From: Cupriavidus gilardii | GTDB lineage: Bacteria; Pseudomonadota; Gammaproteobacteria; Burkholderiales; Burkholderiaceae | DNA: 64,000 nt | NCBI RefSeq assembly: GCF_008801915.1 | Contig: NZ_VZOV01000012.1 | Coordinates: forward strand, 62,001 to 126,000 | Reading direction: 5' to 3' | Shown: piece by piece, positions 52,389-60,972 of the stretch | Layout: every line of letters starts with the position of its first letter | How positions within the stretch are numbered: the first letter of the stretch is position 1 | Position numbers and translations under genes: made by a program | Notes under the pieces: model-generated | Told to the model about the DNA's origin: nothing | Databases searched by the model: none | The model's input: the letters and a program-made list of their open reading frames with translations, nothing else

Positions 52389-53714
52389 TCAGGGCAGCGA
52401 CGCCGCGCTGTCGAGCGACCACAGCCGCTGCAGCAGCGCGCGCGTACGGGCTTGACCGAGCACCGGCGCCACCAGCTCGACGAACTTGTCGTCGAGGTCC
52501 GCATCGCTCAGCGGTTCCTCGGGGTCGCCCTTGCGGTTCGGCTGCAGATGGGTCAGCTCGCGTCCATCGCGCAGACGCACGGTGACGCGCGCCGCGCGTT
52601 GTCCGGGGAAGGCGGCATCGAGCTGGCCGTCGACCGACAGTTCGATGCGCGCCATCAATGCCCGGATAGCGGGATCGGCGAGCCGTTCGGGGGAGAAGGC
52701 GGCAAGTCGCACGCTGCCATGGATCAGCGCGCAGGCCACGGCAAACGGCACGCTGAAGCGGGCCTCTGCCGCGGTGCGCGGGTTGGGATTGCCCGCCACG
52801 TCCAGCGCCGGACGATAGGTGCCGATCCGCACGGCGGCGATATCCTCGGCCGCAAAGCCGTGCGCCCGCTGCAAGGCCTGCGCGCCGTCGATCGCGGCGA
52901 AGGTGTGGCCGCAGCAGGCGTGATTCTTGAAGGTGATCTGCGTGATATGGAAGTCGCGGCCCAGCGTTGCGGCAGCGGCCTGCCAGTCCGGGCCATCGCT
53001 CATCGCGCGTCCCAATCCCGCCTCGCCGTCAATCACGTCGAGCGAGCCGGTGACGCCGGCCTCGGCAGCCAGCGCTGACAGCAGTCCCGCCTCGGCGGCT
53101 CGGCCCGAGTGCAGCGGCTTGGACATCGAATCCATGCGGAACGCCTGCTGCAATCCCGCGGCGAAGGTGCCACTCGTGGCCAGTGCATGTGCGAAGCGCG
53201 CGGCATCGAGTTTGAAGAGCGTAGCGGCGGCGGCCGCCGCACCGAAGGTACCGACCGTGCCCGTGTTGTGCCAGTAGCGGTAGTGCGTGCGTCCCAGCGC
53301 CGCGCCGATCCGCGTCGAGATCTCGTAGCCGATCATCACGGCGTGCAGGAATGCCGCCCCGCTTGCCTGGCGTTGCTGAGCGGCGGCAAGCGCCGCGGCA
53401 ATCGTCGGCGCGCCCGGATGGTAGATCGCGTGCTTGTAGATGTCGTCGACCTCCACCGTATGCGCGGCGGTGCCGTTGATCAGCGCCGCCGTTCGCGCAG
53501 TGGCCGGGCGGCCCAGGGCCAGGCGGGCATCGCCGCGATCGAGATCGTCGGCGCAGGCGCGCTCCAGCAGCGTGCACGGCGCGACGACCGCGCCCGGCAG
53601 CAATGCCGCATACCAGTCGATCACCGCACGCTTGGCGTGGTGGATCACTTCGCTGGAGCGCGCGCCGGGGCCGGGCTGCTGGGCGAAGGCGGAAAAGGTC
53701 TCGATGATGGTCAT
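52389..53714 (-). CDS. MmgE/PrpD-family protein
   Basis: A 441-aa protein: HHAKRAVIDWYAALLPGA, NGTAAHTVEVDDIYKHAIYHPGAPTIAAALAA and the C-terminal VRLRDGRELTHLQPNRKGDPEEPLSDADL are typical of this family, which includes 2-methylcitrate dehydratase and cis-aconitate decarboxylase-like enzymes. The precise reaction cannot be assigned. It heads the minus-strand acid-degradation cluster and is divergent from a Bug receptor gene. Confidence 0.9.
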   Translation of the reverse strand: MTIIETFSAFAQQPGPGARSSEVIHHAKRAVIDWYAALLPGAVVAPCTLLERACADDLDRGDARLALGRPATARTAALINGTAAHTVEVDDIYKHAIYHPGAPTIAAALAAAQQRQASGAAFLHAVMIGYEISTRIGAALGRTHYRYWHNTGTVGTFGAAAAAATLFKLDAARFAHALATSGTFAAGLQQAFRMDSMSKPLHSGRAAEAGLLSALAAEAGVTGSLDVIDGEAGLGRAMSDGPDWQAAAATLGRDFHITQITFKNHACCGHTFAAIDGAQALQRAHGFAAEDIAAVRIGTYRPALDVAGNPNPRTAAEARFSVPFAVACALIHGSVRLAAFSPERLADPAIRALMARIELSVDGQLDAAFPGQRAARVTVRLRDGRELTHLQPNRKGDPEEPLSDADLDDKFVELVAPVLGQARTRALLQRLWSLDSAASLP

Positions 53715-54043
53715 GGGGTCCGTTCACGTTGGCAGGCTGGCGCCGATGCTCGCGCAGGGCGGTGCGGATGGCAACTTCCAATTGATCGTGCAGGTATGAC
53801 ATACAGGAATGCCAGGGCGGTGCGGGACCGGTGGCGCTGTATTGAGTTTTTCTCATGGCAGCGGGCCGAATCGGAAGTTCTCACGGGCGAGCGGTTCACC
53901 CACCATGGCGATGGTTCGACCGGACACGTGCGGTATGTCGCGGTTGCCATGCGGAAAACGGCGGGCACCAGCCGGTCGTTGCCGACGAACAGAGCGCAGC
54001 CATGCGGCAATGCGCCATCCCAGATGCCATGACGGAGACATCC
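53715..54043. other. Divergent spacer between mmgE/prpD and a Bug receptor gene
   Basis: About 330 bases without a convincing gene. GTATG/CATAC (53794-53804) around a single A is the only short palindrome noticed. A 62-codon minus-strand frame (53853-54041) has no ribosome site and is not accepted. Divergent promoters should lie here, but no good -35/-10 pair stood out. Confidence 0.5.
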
Positions 54044-55027
54044 ATGAAGACTTTCGGTCCGGTCGCCGGCGCTCTCGCCGCCGGTGCGCTGATCCTGTCC
54101 CTTGCCAGCGCGGCCCATGCCACGCCGTCCAGCTATCCCACCAAGCCGATCCGCATCATCGTCGGCTACCAGGCCGGAGGCCCCACCGATCTGACGGCGC
54201 GGCTGTTGGCCAGCAAGCTCCAGGCTCGGCTGGGGCAGCCGGTCATCGTCGAGAACAAGGTGGGCGCGGGCTCCAACATCGCCTCCGACTATGTCGCGTC
54301 GGCGCCCCCGGATGGCTACACGCTGCTGCTGGCCGCGGCGCCGATCACGATGACCAAGTACCTTTACAAGGGTCTGAAGTTCGATGTACTCAAGAGCTTC
54401 GAGCCGATCGCCAATGTGATGACGGCCCCGGCCGTGCTGGCGGTTTCGACCAGGCTGCCGGCTCACGACCTGCGCTCGCTGATTGCGCTGGCGAAGAAGA
54501 AGCCGGGTACCTTGACGTTCGGCTCGACCGGCGCCGGAGGGTCGCAGCACCTCGCTGGCGAACTGCTGAAGCAGCGCGCGGGCATCGACATGCTGCATGT
54601 TCCGTACAAGGGAGCCTCGGCCGCGCTGACGGATCTGATGGCCGGCACCGTCGACATGGTCTTCATGACGTCGATGTCGGCGTTGCCCACGTTGAAGTCC
54701 GGCAATCCGCGCGCGATCGCGGTGGCATCGAAGAAGCGCATGCCACAGATGCCGCAGCTGCCGACGATGGAGGAGGCGGGGCTGCCCGGATTCGAGGCCG
54801 ATTCGTGGAACGGCCTGCTGGCCCCGGCGGGAACGCCCAAGGAAGTGCTCGACCGCCTGAACGCCGAAGTCAACAAGGCGCTGGCCTCGCCCGACGTGCG
54901 CGACACGCTGGTATCGCAGGGGGCCATTGTGGTCGGTGGCTCGCGCGAGCAGTTCAGGCAATACCTGGTCGAAGAGGTGGATCGATGGGGCAAGGTATTC
55001 CAGACGGTGCAGATTTCTGTGCAGTGA
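54044..55027 (+). CDS. Bug-family tripartite tricarboxylate transporter receptor
   Basis: A 327-aa periplasmic binding protein. Signal peptide about residues 1-27 (ILSLASAAHA), then YPTKPIRIIVGYQAGGPTDLTARLLA and ENKVGAGSNIA, the Bug signature. The start at 54044 has GGAG 6 bases upstream; the frame is open to 53855. It is divergent from the MmgE/PrpD cluster and probably binds its organic acid. Its last 74 bases overlap the end of a convergent azoreductase-like gene. Confidence 0.92.
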   Translation: MKTFGPVAGALAAGALILSLASAAHATPSSYPTKPIRIIVGYQAGGPTDLTARLLASKLQARLGQPVIVENKVGAGSNIASDYVASAPPDGYTLLLAAAPITMTKYLYKGLKFDVLKSFEPIANVMTAPAVLAVSTRLPAHDLRSLIALAKKKPGTLTFGSTGAGGSQHLAGELLKQRAGIDMLHVPYKGASAALTDLMAGTVDMVFMTSMSALPTLKSGNPRAIAVASKKRMPQMPQLPTMEEAGLPGFEADSWNGLLAPAGTPKEVLDRLNAEVNKALASPDVRDTLVSQGAIVVGGSREQFRQYLVEEVDRWGKVFQTVQISVQ

Positions 55028-55658
55028 GCGCCGGCGGGTTCAGCGACAGGGCGGCGATCTGCTGCGCGATCCACGCATCGGCGAGAGCCTGCGCCCGCTC
55101 GAGATAGGCCGGTCCGCGCCGCAGATTGTCGAGCCGCAACACCGACAGGTCGTGAAGACCCGCGGTCGCCAGCGCGTGACGCAGATAGGGCGTCAGAAAG
55201 TCCGGCTGCCCCTTGCCGTCATCGCCAAGCGGCCCGCCGCTGCCGACGATCAGGTAGACGGGGCGGTTGGCCAGCAGCCCCTTCTTGCCTTCCGGCGTCC
55301 GCGCGAACGTGCGGCCGGGGCGCAGGATCTGGTCGATCCAGGCCTTCAGCGTGGCGGGTACCGTGAAGTTGTGCATCGGCGTGGAGATCACGATGCGATC
55401 CGCGGCCTGCATTTCGGCAATCAGCGATGCCGAGAAGGCAAGCACGCCCGTATCGCTGGCCGCATCGGTAGACTCCGCCGCGAGGCTGGCATGCGCGAAT
55501 GCGCCATCGACCAGGGGCGGCGGACGACGCGCCAGGTCACGCTCGACCACGCGCAGCGTTTCCCGCTGCCGCATCCGCTCGATCAACGCGGCGCCCGTGG
55601 CGCGGCTGGTCGACGCCTCTCCATTGGGGCTGGCGCTGACATGAAGCACGGTTCTCAT
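54954..55658 (-). CDS. FMN-dependent NADH-azoreductase-like flavodoxin-fold reductase
   Basis: A 234-aa protein with an N-terminal VLHVSASPNGEASTSRATGAALIERM (FMN phosphate loop) and STPMHNFTVPATLKAWIDQILRPGRTF, both typical of AzoR. The last 30 residues are a proline-rich tail that overlaps the 3' end of the Bug gene on the other strand. It is the third gene of the gst-smr-azoR run, 28 bases after the SMR gene. Confidence 0.88.
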   Translation of the reverse strand: MRTVLHVSASPNGEASTSRATGAALIERMRQRETLRVVERDLARRPPPLVDGAFAHASLAAESTDAASDTGVLAFSASLIAEMQAADRIVISTPMHNFTVPATLKAWIDQILRPGRTFARTPEGKKGLLANRPVYLIVGSGGPLGDDGKGQPDFLTPYLRHALATAGLHDLSVLRLDNLRRGPAYLERAQALADAWIAQQIAALSLNPPALTAQKSAPSGIPCPIDPPLRPGIA

Positions 55659-55686
55659 CGTATTTCCCGATGGTTTATTCCGCAGG

Positions 55687-56010
55687 TCAGCTCACCGCCT
55701 CGGAGAACCGCAGCCCGATGATCCCCACCACCGTCAACGTCAGGAACAGCAGCCGCTGCCATTGCATGCCCTCGCCGAAGCTGACGATGCCGATCGCGAC
55801 CAGCCCCAGCGTGCCGATGCCGGTCCAGATCGCATAGGCGGTGCCCACAGGCAGATTGCGCAGCGCCTTGGCCAGCAGGTAGATGCTGGCCAGTCCAGCG
55901 GCAACGGCCACCACGCTCGGCAGCAGCCGTGTCCAGCCCTGGTTCAACTTCAGCGCGACGCCCATCACAATCTCCAGCGCGGCGGCGGCAAACAGAAAGG
56001 TCCACGCCAT
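55687..56010 (-). CDS. Small multidrug resistance (SMR) family transporter, SugE/Gdx-like
   Basis: A 107-aa protein with four membrane segments. The essential Glu is at residue 13 (AAALEIVMGVALKLNQG). The segments NLPVGTAYAIWTGIGTLG and GEGMQWQRLLFLTLTVVGIIGL are family-typical. AYAIWTGIG and Ala-rich TM1 resemble SugE/Gdx guanidinium exporters more than EmrE, but assignment from sequence alone is uncertain. It starts 3 bases after the GST stop. Confidence 0.88.
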   Translation of the reverse strand: MAWTFLFAAAALEIVMGVALKLNQGWTRLLPSVVAVAAGLASIYLLAKALRNLPVGTAYAIWTGIGTLGLVAIGIVSFGEGMQWQRLLFLTLTVVGIIGLRFSEAVS

Positions 56011-56013
56011 CGC

Positions 56014-56694
56014 TCACGCCTCCGCCCGATCCTGCGTTGCCGCCGCGGGCCGGCGCAACGCCGCGAGACCGCGTTGTACTGCCGGCCGCTCGGCGATGCG
56101 CTCGAGCCAGCGGGCCACATGCCGGTATTGCCCGATGTCGAGCCGCAGTTCGTCATGGCTACGCAACCACGGAAACGCGGCGATGTCGGCAATGGTGTAA
56201 CGGTCCAGCGCCAGATAGTTCGATTCCGCCAGCCGTCGGTCCACCACCCCGTAGAGCCGATGCGCTTCCTTCGTGTAGCGCTCGATCGCTTCGCGATTTC
56301 CGCTCTGCGAGCCATGCAGGAACCACCACAGCTGTCCAAGCATCGGCCCGATGCCGCCGACCTGGAAATGCAGCCATTGCTGGACCTGCCACTGCTCGTG
56401 GCGCTGCGTCGGATGCAGCGGGCCGTACTGGCTCGACAGATAGCCGAGGATCGCCCCGGACTCGAACACGGTGATGCCTTCGCCGTGATCGACCAGCGCC
56501 GGGATCTTGCCGTTGGGGTTGATCGCGAGATAGTCGGGGTGGCGCTGTTCGCCCTTGTCCAGGGCGACATCCACCTGCCGGTAGGGCAATCCGGCTTCCT
56601 GCAGATAGATGCTGACCTTCTGGCCATTGGGGGTGTTGGCGGTGTAGAAGGTCAGGTCTGGCGTGGTCAGCCTTGACGGGATGACGGATGACAT
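56014..56694 (-). CDS. Glutathione S-transferase (YghU-like)
   Basis: A 226-aa protein. The N-terminal thioredoxin-like domain (LTFYTANTPNGQKVSIYLQEAGLPY...NPNGKIPALVDHGEGITVFESGAIL) and a C-terminal helical domain match YghU/YfcG-type GSTs; TPNGxKVSI is the active-site region of that subgroup. GGAGG lies 7 bases before 56694. It is the first gene of an operon with SMR and azoreductase genes. A 29-bp palindrome upstream shares a motif with the adjacent MarR gene. Confidence 0.9.
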   Translation of the reverse strand: MSSVIPSRLTTPDLTFYTANTPNGQKVSIYLQEAGLPYRQVDVALDKGEQRHPDYLAINPNGKIPALVDHGEGITVFESGAILGYLSSQYGPLHPTQRHEQWQVQQWLHFQVGGIGPMLGQLWWFLHGSQSGNREAIERYTKEAHRLYGVVDRRLAESNYLALDRYTIADIAAFPWLRSHDELRLDIGQYRHVARWLERIAERPAVQRGLAALRRPAAATQDRAEA

Positions 56695-57000
56695 GGTGGT
56701 TCCTCCGATGATGTCCTGCGATATGGCTATGAGTTGCATCTGCAATCGTTGCAGATGCAACTGTAGTCGATGGAGGCGGCTTCGGCAAGCACGGCCATCG
56801 GTGGAGCGATCGAAGAGGGCGGTCGGCCGATTGCCGGCGGCACCGGCGTGCTGGCACGGCAGCGGTCGACGCGCGCATGCCGTCGCCGGGCCGGCGACAG
56901 TCACGGCGTGGTGTGCGCGTGTGATGGTGGGAGGACGGGTTGGTCCCGGTGGTGGGTCGTCAGCCGGTTCCCACCTGGGACAGGGACCGGCGCAGCGGCG
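56695..57000. other. Spacer between the MarR and GST genes
   Basis: About 306 bases with no gene. The GST-proximal end holds the 29-bp palindrome at 56733-56761. The rest (56762-57000) is GC-rich and shows nothing recognisable; frames crossing it are shadows. Confidence 0.55.
56733..56761. promoter_or_regulatory. Probable MarR operator, perfect 13-bp inverted repeat
   Basis: GTTGCATCTGCAA (56733-56745) and TTGCAGATGCAAC (56749-56761) are exact reverse complements around TCG, 39 bases upstream of the GST start. Bases 56745-56761 match 57492-57508 before the MarR gene at 14 of 17 positions. Confidence 0.75.
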
Positions 57001-57462
57001 TCAGGAAGGGCGCGATGCGGCCGCGGCAGCGCGCACGGCCTGGGCGGCACGCTCCAGCGCGTCGGCGAAGCGTTGTTCGTCGTCGGGATCGAACTGAGAC
57101 AGGAACAGGTCGGCGATCGTGGCCTGATAGACCTTCCACATCTTCTTGCGCAGCGCGCGGCCTTCGCGCGTGATCGTGAGGAAGGCGGCGCGGCCGTCGT
57201 CGGCCGAGCGAGTGCGCGTGACCAGGCCCTCGCTCTCCAGCCGGTCGACCAGGCGGGTCAGGTTGTAGCGCTCGATGACAAGCGCGTCGGCCAGTTCATG
57301 CATGCGTCGCGCGCCGCCCGGGCCGCTCTCGAGTCCCCACAGTACGTCGTACCAGGCATAGGTGGGCAGCCCGGCGTCGGCAAGGCGCCGTTCCACCTCG
57401 CGGATGATCAGCCGGTGCGCGCGTACGAAGGAGAACCACAGGTCGGGCCCGTTTGTCGTCAT
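57001..57462 (-). CDS. MarR-family regulator of the GST-SMR-azoreductase operon
   Basis: A 153-aa winged-helix protein: AWYDVLWGLESGPGGARRMHELADALVIERYNLTRLVDRLESEGLVTRTRSADDGRAAFLTITREG includes the recognition helix and wing (DDGR). The start at 57462 (MTTNGPDLW) is chosen by domain boundary; the frame from 57507 would run through direct repeats that look regulatory. MarR proteins commonly respond to phenolic or oxidative signals, which fits the detoxification genes next to it. Confidence 0.9.
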   Translation of the reverse strand: MTTNGPDLWFSFVRAHRLIIREVERRLADAGLPTYAWYDVLWGLESGPGGARRMHELADALVIERYNLTRLVDRLESEGLVTRTRSADDGRAAFLTITREGRALRKKMWKVYQATIADLFLSQFDPDDEQRFADALERAAQAVRAAAAASRPS

Positions 57463-57474
57463 GATGCTGTCCGG

Positions 57475-57508
57475 TATCGTTGCCGTTGCGTATCGTTGCG
57501 GTTGCAAT
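57475..57508. promoter_or_regulatory. Direct repeats and MarR half-operator before the MarR gene
   Basis: TATCGTTGCCGTTGC (57475-57489) and TATCGTTGCGGTTGC (57491-57505) differ at one base and lie 16 bases apart. The second merges into a 17-base match to the GST operator. They sit directly upstream of the MarR start at 57462. Confidence 0.55.
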
Positions 57509-57578
57509 TATGCGCGCGAGCGATGCGGTCGAACAGAGCCGGGGCAGGCGATGCGCTCCCGTCCCGGCTCGCCGTCGC

Positions 57579-59807
57579 TTACCAGCGGTGCTGATACATC
57601 GCCGTCAGCGTGATGCCCGCCGCCGGCAGCCGGCTGGTATTGCTGCTGTTGCGCAGCAGCTGGCTGTACAGCGGGTAGTAGTCGCGATTGAGCAGGTTCT
57701 CGATGCCGATCGTGATGGTGTCCTTGCGCGTCAGCTGGTAGCGGCTGATCAGATCGAGCGTGGTATAGCTGCCGGTATCGCGCCGCCCGAAGCTGTTCTG
57801 GCCGTTCAGACGATAGTCGCGCCCGGCGTAATAGCTGACCTGCAGGCGGTTGGTCCATTGGCTGATCGGCCGGTATTGCAGGTAGCCGGTCAGCTTCAGC
57901 GGCGGAATGCGGTAGCCCGTCATGTTCTGGAAGCTGCTGCTGCCTTGCGGCTGCTCGCGCCCGCGCAGCCAGGTGAAGGTCCCGCCGACGCCCCATTTCT
58001 CGTCGTCGGTCAGATAGTCGGCCGCCGCCTCGACGCCGAAGATCCGTTCCTTGGTGCGGGTCAGGATCAGCCCGTTGTTGAAGCTCTGCACGTCGCCGAG
58101 CTTCGAGGTGGTGTAGAACACCGCCACGTTGGCCAGCGTGTTGCTGCCCAGCGCACCGCGCCAGCCCAGCTCGTAGTTGTTGGTCTTGACCGGCTCCAGG
58201 CTCGACGAGTTGATGTCGAAGCCCGGGCGTGCATTGCGGATCTGCAGGCCGATGTCCGGCAGCTGGAAGCCTTGGCTGAAGGCGCCATAGAACTCCTGGC
58301 CCTTGACTGGCGCAAAGGCCGCGCCGATGTTGAACAGCCAGGCGCCGTAGTCGACGGTGCCGCCTTTGACGCCGGCCGGGTTGGCGACCTTCGACTGCGA
58401 CAGCGGCACGAAGTCGTCGAAGCTGGCGCTGGCGCGCTCGTAGCGCGCGCCGCCTTCCATCGACCAGCGCTCGTCGAACTTGTGCTGCAGCTGTCCGAAC
58501 ACGCCGCCGCTGCGCGTGGTCAGCGGCGGCATATAGGTCAGCCCGCCGGTGCGCTGGAACACCAGGCCGCCGCTGGCGTCGTAGCGCGCGGCGTCGAACA
58601 CGTCGAGCGGCATGTCGCTGCGTTCCTGGTTGTAGTCGGCGCCCCACAGCAGCTTGGTCTGCTTGCTGGCGCCCAGCGGCGTCCCGACTGTCAGCCGGCC
58701 GCCGAAGACGCTGCTGTTCTGGCTGATCTGGTCGACGTTGCCGCCGCGCGTGGCGACCGCGCGCGCGTCGAACGGAGGAAAGCGCGTGAAGTAGTCGCGA
58801 TAGTAGAACTGCGTCGATACCGTGCTGCCGTATAAGTCCTGGTGCTGGTAATCCAGGTTCAGCACCGTGTTGCGCAGCTCGTTCTGGTTTTCCAGCTGCA
58901 GGCCGCGGATCGCGCGCGCCGTGGCCGAGCCCGGCGGCAGGCGTCCGACCGACGGGTCGGAGGCGTAGTCGGTGTTCTGCCTGGCGTGATAGCGGCTCAG
59001 GCTCAGCTGGACGCGCTGCTGGCCGTCGATGCGCCAGCCCAGCTTGCCGCTGATGTTGTAGACGTTGGAATCGAACAGATCGCCCTGGCTCGGCTCGGGC
59101 GCGATCCGATGGCCGTGCGCGTCGTAGGGGCTGCCGATGCGCTGCGCGCCGACGTGGAAGGCGTAGTCGATCGGTCCCTGGCTGCCGGAGAAGTGCTGCT
59201 GCACGTTGGCGCTGAGCCCCTCCTTGCTGAGCCGCGTCAGCGGCGTGCCCAGCGTTACCGTGGTGTCGGCGGTGGGCGCGCCGCCCGCGCTGCGGGTCGT
59301 GATCGAGATGATGCCGCCGCTCGCGCCGGCGCCGTAGAGCGCGCTGCTGCCGCGCAGCACTTCGATCCGCTCGATATTGGTCGGATCGATCGTTGCCAGA
59401 TTGCGAGCCGAATCGCGGTTGGTATTGAGCGGAATGCCGTCGACCAGCACCAGCGCGCTGCGTCCGCGCAGCGTCTGGCCGAAGTCGGTCACGGTGCGGC
59501 TCGAATCGGCCATGCCCGGAATCAGCTTGCTCAACATCGTCGCCAGATTGGTCGAGCCGGTCTTCAGCTCCTCGATCTGCTCGCGCTCGATCACGGTGAC
59601 CTGCCGCGTCGGATTGACCAGATCGCTCTTGATCCGGTCGACCCGCACCTCGACGGTGCTCAGCTCATGCGCGGGCGCCGTGCCCGGGGTGGCGGACGGC
59701 GCCTGCTGCGCCAGCGTGGAAAGCGGGACGCCGCCGGCGATGGCCGCGGCGATCAGGGCCGACGGCGTCAGCCGCGACGGTTGCAAACAGGCTCGTTCTT
59801 GTCTCAT
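57579..59807 (-). CDS. TonB-dependent outer-membrane receptor
   Basis: A 742-aa receptor. Signal peptide about residues 1-34, plug domain (NPTRQVTVIEREQIEELKTG...LRGRSALVLVDGIPLNTNRDS...IERIEVLRGSSALYGAGASGGIISI), then a 22-strand barrel ending in AMYQHRW with terminal aromatic residues. It is close to siderophore receptors, but neither the ligand nor the metal is certain. A Fur-box-like sequence at 59865-59883 suggests iron control. Confidence 0.92.
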   Translation of the reverse strand: MRQERACLQPSRLTPSALIAAAIAGGVPLSTLAQQAPSATPGTAPAHELSTVEVRVDRIKSDLVNPTRQVTVIEREQIEELKTGSTNLATMLSKLIPGMADSSRTVTDFGQTLRGRSALVLVDGIPLNTNRDSARNLATIDPTNIERIEVLRGSSALYGAGASGGIISITTRSAGGAPTADTTVTLGTPLTRLSKEGLSANVQQHFSGSQGPIDYAFHVGAQRIGSPYDAHGHRIAPEPSQGDLFDSNVYNISGKLGWRIDGQQRVQLSLSRYHARQNTDYASDPSVGRLPPGSATARAIRGLQLENQNELRNTVLNLDYQHQDLYGSTVSTQFYYRDYFTRFPPFDARAVATRGGNVDQISQNSSVFGGRLTVGTPLGASKQTKLLWGADYNQERSDMPLDVFDAARYDASGGLVFQRTGGLTYMPPLTTRSGGVFGQLQHKFDERWSMEGGARYERASASFDDFVPLSQSKVANPAGVKGGTVDYGAWLFNIGAAFAPVKGQEFYGAFSQGFQLPDIGLQIRNARPGFDINSSSLEPVKTNNYELGWRGALGSNTLANVAVFYTTSKLGDVQSFNNGLILTRTKERIFGVEAAADYLTDDEKWGVGGTFTWLRGREQPQGSSSFQNMTGYRIPPLKLTGYLQYRPISQWTNRLQVSYYAGRDYRLNGQNSFGRRDTGSYTTLDLISRYQLTRKDTITIGIENLLNRDYYPLYSQLLRNSSNTSRLPAAGITLTAMYQHRW

Positions 59808-59864
59808 GGCGCGCGGTCCGGGCTCTCTCGTAATCTTCGGTTACAAAAAGCCGTCAATCTTATT

Positions 59865-59883
59865 GATAACCATTCCTGTTTGC
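59865..59883 (-). promoter_or_regulatory. Possible Fur box upstream of the TonB-dependent receptor gene
   Basis: The reverse strand reads GCAAACAGGAATGGTTATC, which matches GCAAATGATAATCATTATC at 13 of 19 positions. It lies 58 bases before the receptor start. Confidence 0.45.
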
Positions 59884-59928
59884 AACATAAGTCGTCGGCC
59901 ATTGGCGCTTCGCAACATAAGGAGTCGG

Positions 59929-60839
59929 TCAACCTTGCGCGGCGATGCGGGTCAGGGCTTCGCGGAAAGCCTGCGCGGCCGGTCCAAGCGGCTGGTCGAC
60001 GCGATGGGCGAGATAGGCCTCGTAGAGGACGCGCGCATCGCGGCCCAGCGACGTGGTGGCCACGCGAACAGCCGGCCCTCGCGCAGGTCGCGTTCGACCA
60101 GCCAGCGCGGCAGCCGCCCCCAGCCGAGGCCGGACAGGATCAGCGCGTACTTGGTGTCCTGCGTGTTGACGCGGCAGGTCTGCGGCGACAGCACGCCGAA
60201 GTCGCGGCCGGCGGACAGCGGCGTCGGGTCGGACTGCACGATCTGCAGGTGATCGGCCAGATCGGCAATGCCAAGCGGCGGGCCGCGCCGCCGCGATGCC
60301 AGCGGATGGCGAGCGGACACGACCGCCACCACCTCGGTCGACGACAGCGCCTGCAGCGCGACGCGCGGATCGCGAAAGCCCTCGCCGACCATCACCGCCA
60401 GCGTGGCGCGCTGCTCGAGCAGGGCGGCCAGCGGTCCGCCCAGCGGTTCGACCGCGAGCCGGATCGCCACCGACGGATAGCGGTCGCGCATCGCTTCCAG
60501 CGCGGCGCTGATCTGCCCCAGCGGAAACAGCGTATCGACGACTACCGACAGTTCGAGCTCCAGTTGCTGACCGAGGCCCCGGGCCCGTGCCCGCATCGCG
60601 TCGACGCGCAGCAGGATGTCGCGCGCGTTGACCAGCAGGGCCTGGCCCTCGGCGGTCAATACCGGACGCCGCGCGCTACGGTCGAACAGCGCGACGCCGA
60701 GCTGCGCCTCCAGATTGGCGATCGCATGGCTGACTGCCGATTGCACGCGGCCGAGCTTGGCCGCTGCCGCGCGGAAACTGCCGGCGTCCGCGACGGTGGC
60801 GAAGGTGCGCAGCTGGTCGAGGGTCAGGGCGTCGAGCAT
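59929..60839 (-). pseudogene. LysR-family regulator with a C-terminal frameshift
   Basis: The HTH is intact (LDQLRTFATVADAGSFRAAAAKLGRVQSAVSHAIANLEAQLG), and the effector domain reads normally to LREGRLFA. After about 60065 the annotated frame becomes an Arg/Pro-rich sequence ending at 59952, while the neighbouring frame continues with VATTSLGRDARVLYEAYLAH and RVDQPLGPAAQAFREAL to TGA at 59929. The span of 911 bases is one short of 304 codons, so one base has been lost. It may be a real mutation or a sequencing error. Divergent from an MFS gene. Confidence 0.8.
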
Positions 60840-60864
60840 GAGTTGGGTAGCCGGAAGCCGTCGC

Positions 60865-60898
60865 TCCAATGATCTATTGGATCGATCGATTGGATCGA
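60865..60898. promoter_or_regulatory. TCCAAT/ATTGGA repeats between the lysR-like and MFS genes
   Basis: TCCAAT (60865-60870) pairs with ATTGGA (60876-60881), and ATTGGATCGA is repeated at 60876-60885 and 60889-60898. It lies in the divergent spacer, likely a LysR binding site. Confidence 0.45.
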
Positions 60899-60972
60899 AC
60901 TTATATCACTTCCGTCGATGTAAAGACGGTGCGATGCTGTTCGCCATCGCGAGTTCCGGCAGGGAGACCGAG

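Noticed and set aside
53838-53850. TGAG-TTTTT-CTCA as a terminator
   Set aside because: Four-base stem with the T-run in the loop; does not resemble a rho-independent terminator.
53853-54041. 62-codon minus-strand frame in the mmgE/Bug spacer
   Set aside because: No Shine-Dalgarno sequence, no family, and it ends just inside the spacer; treated as chance.
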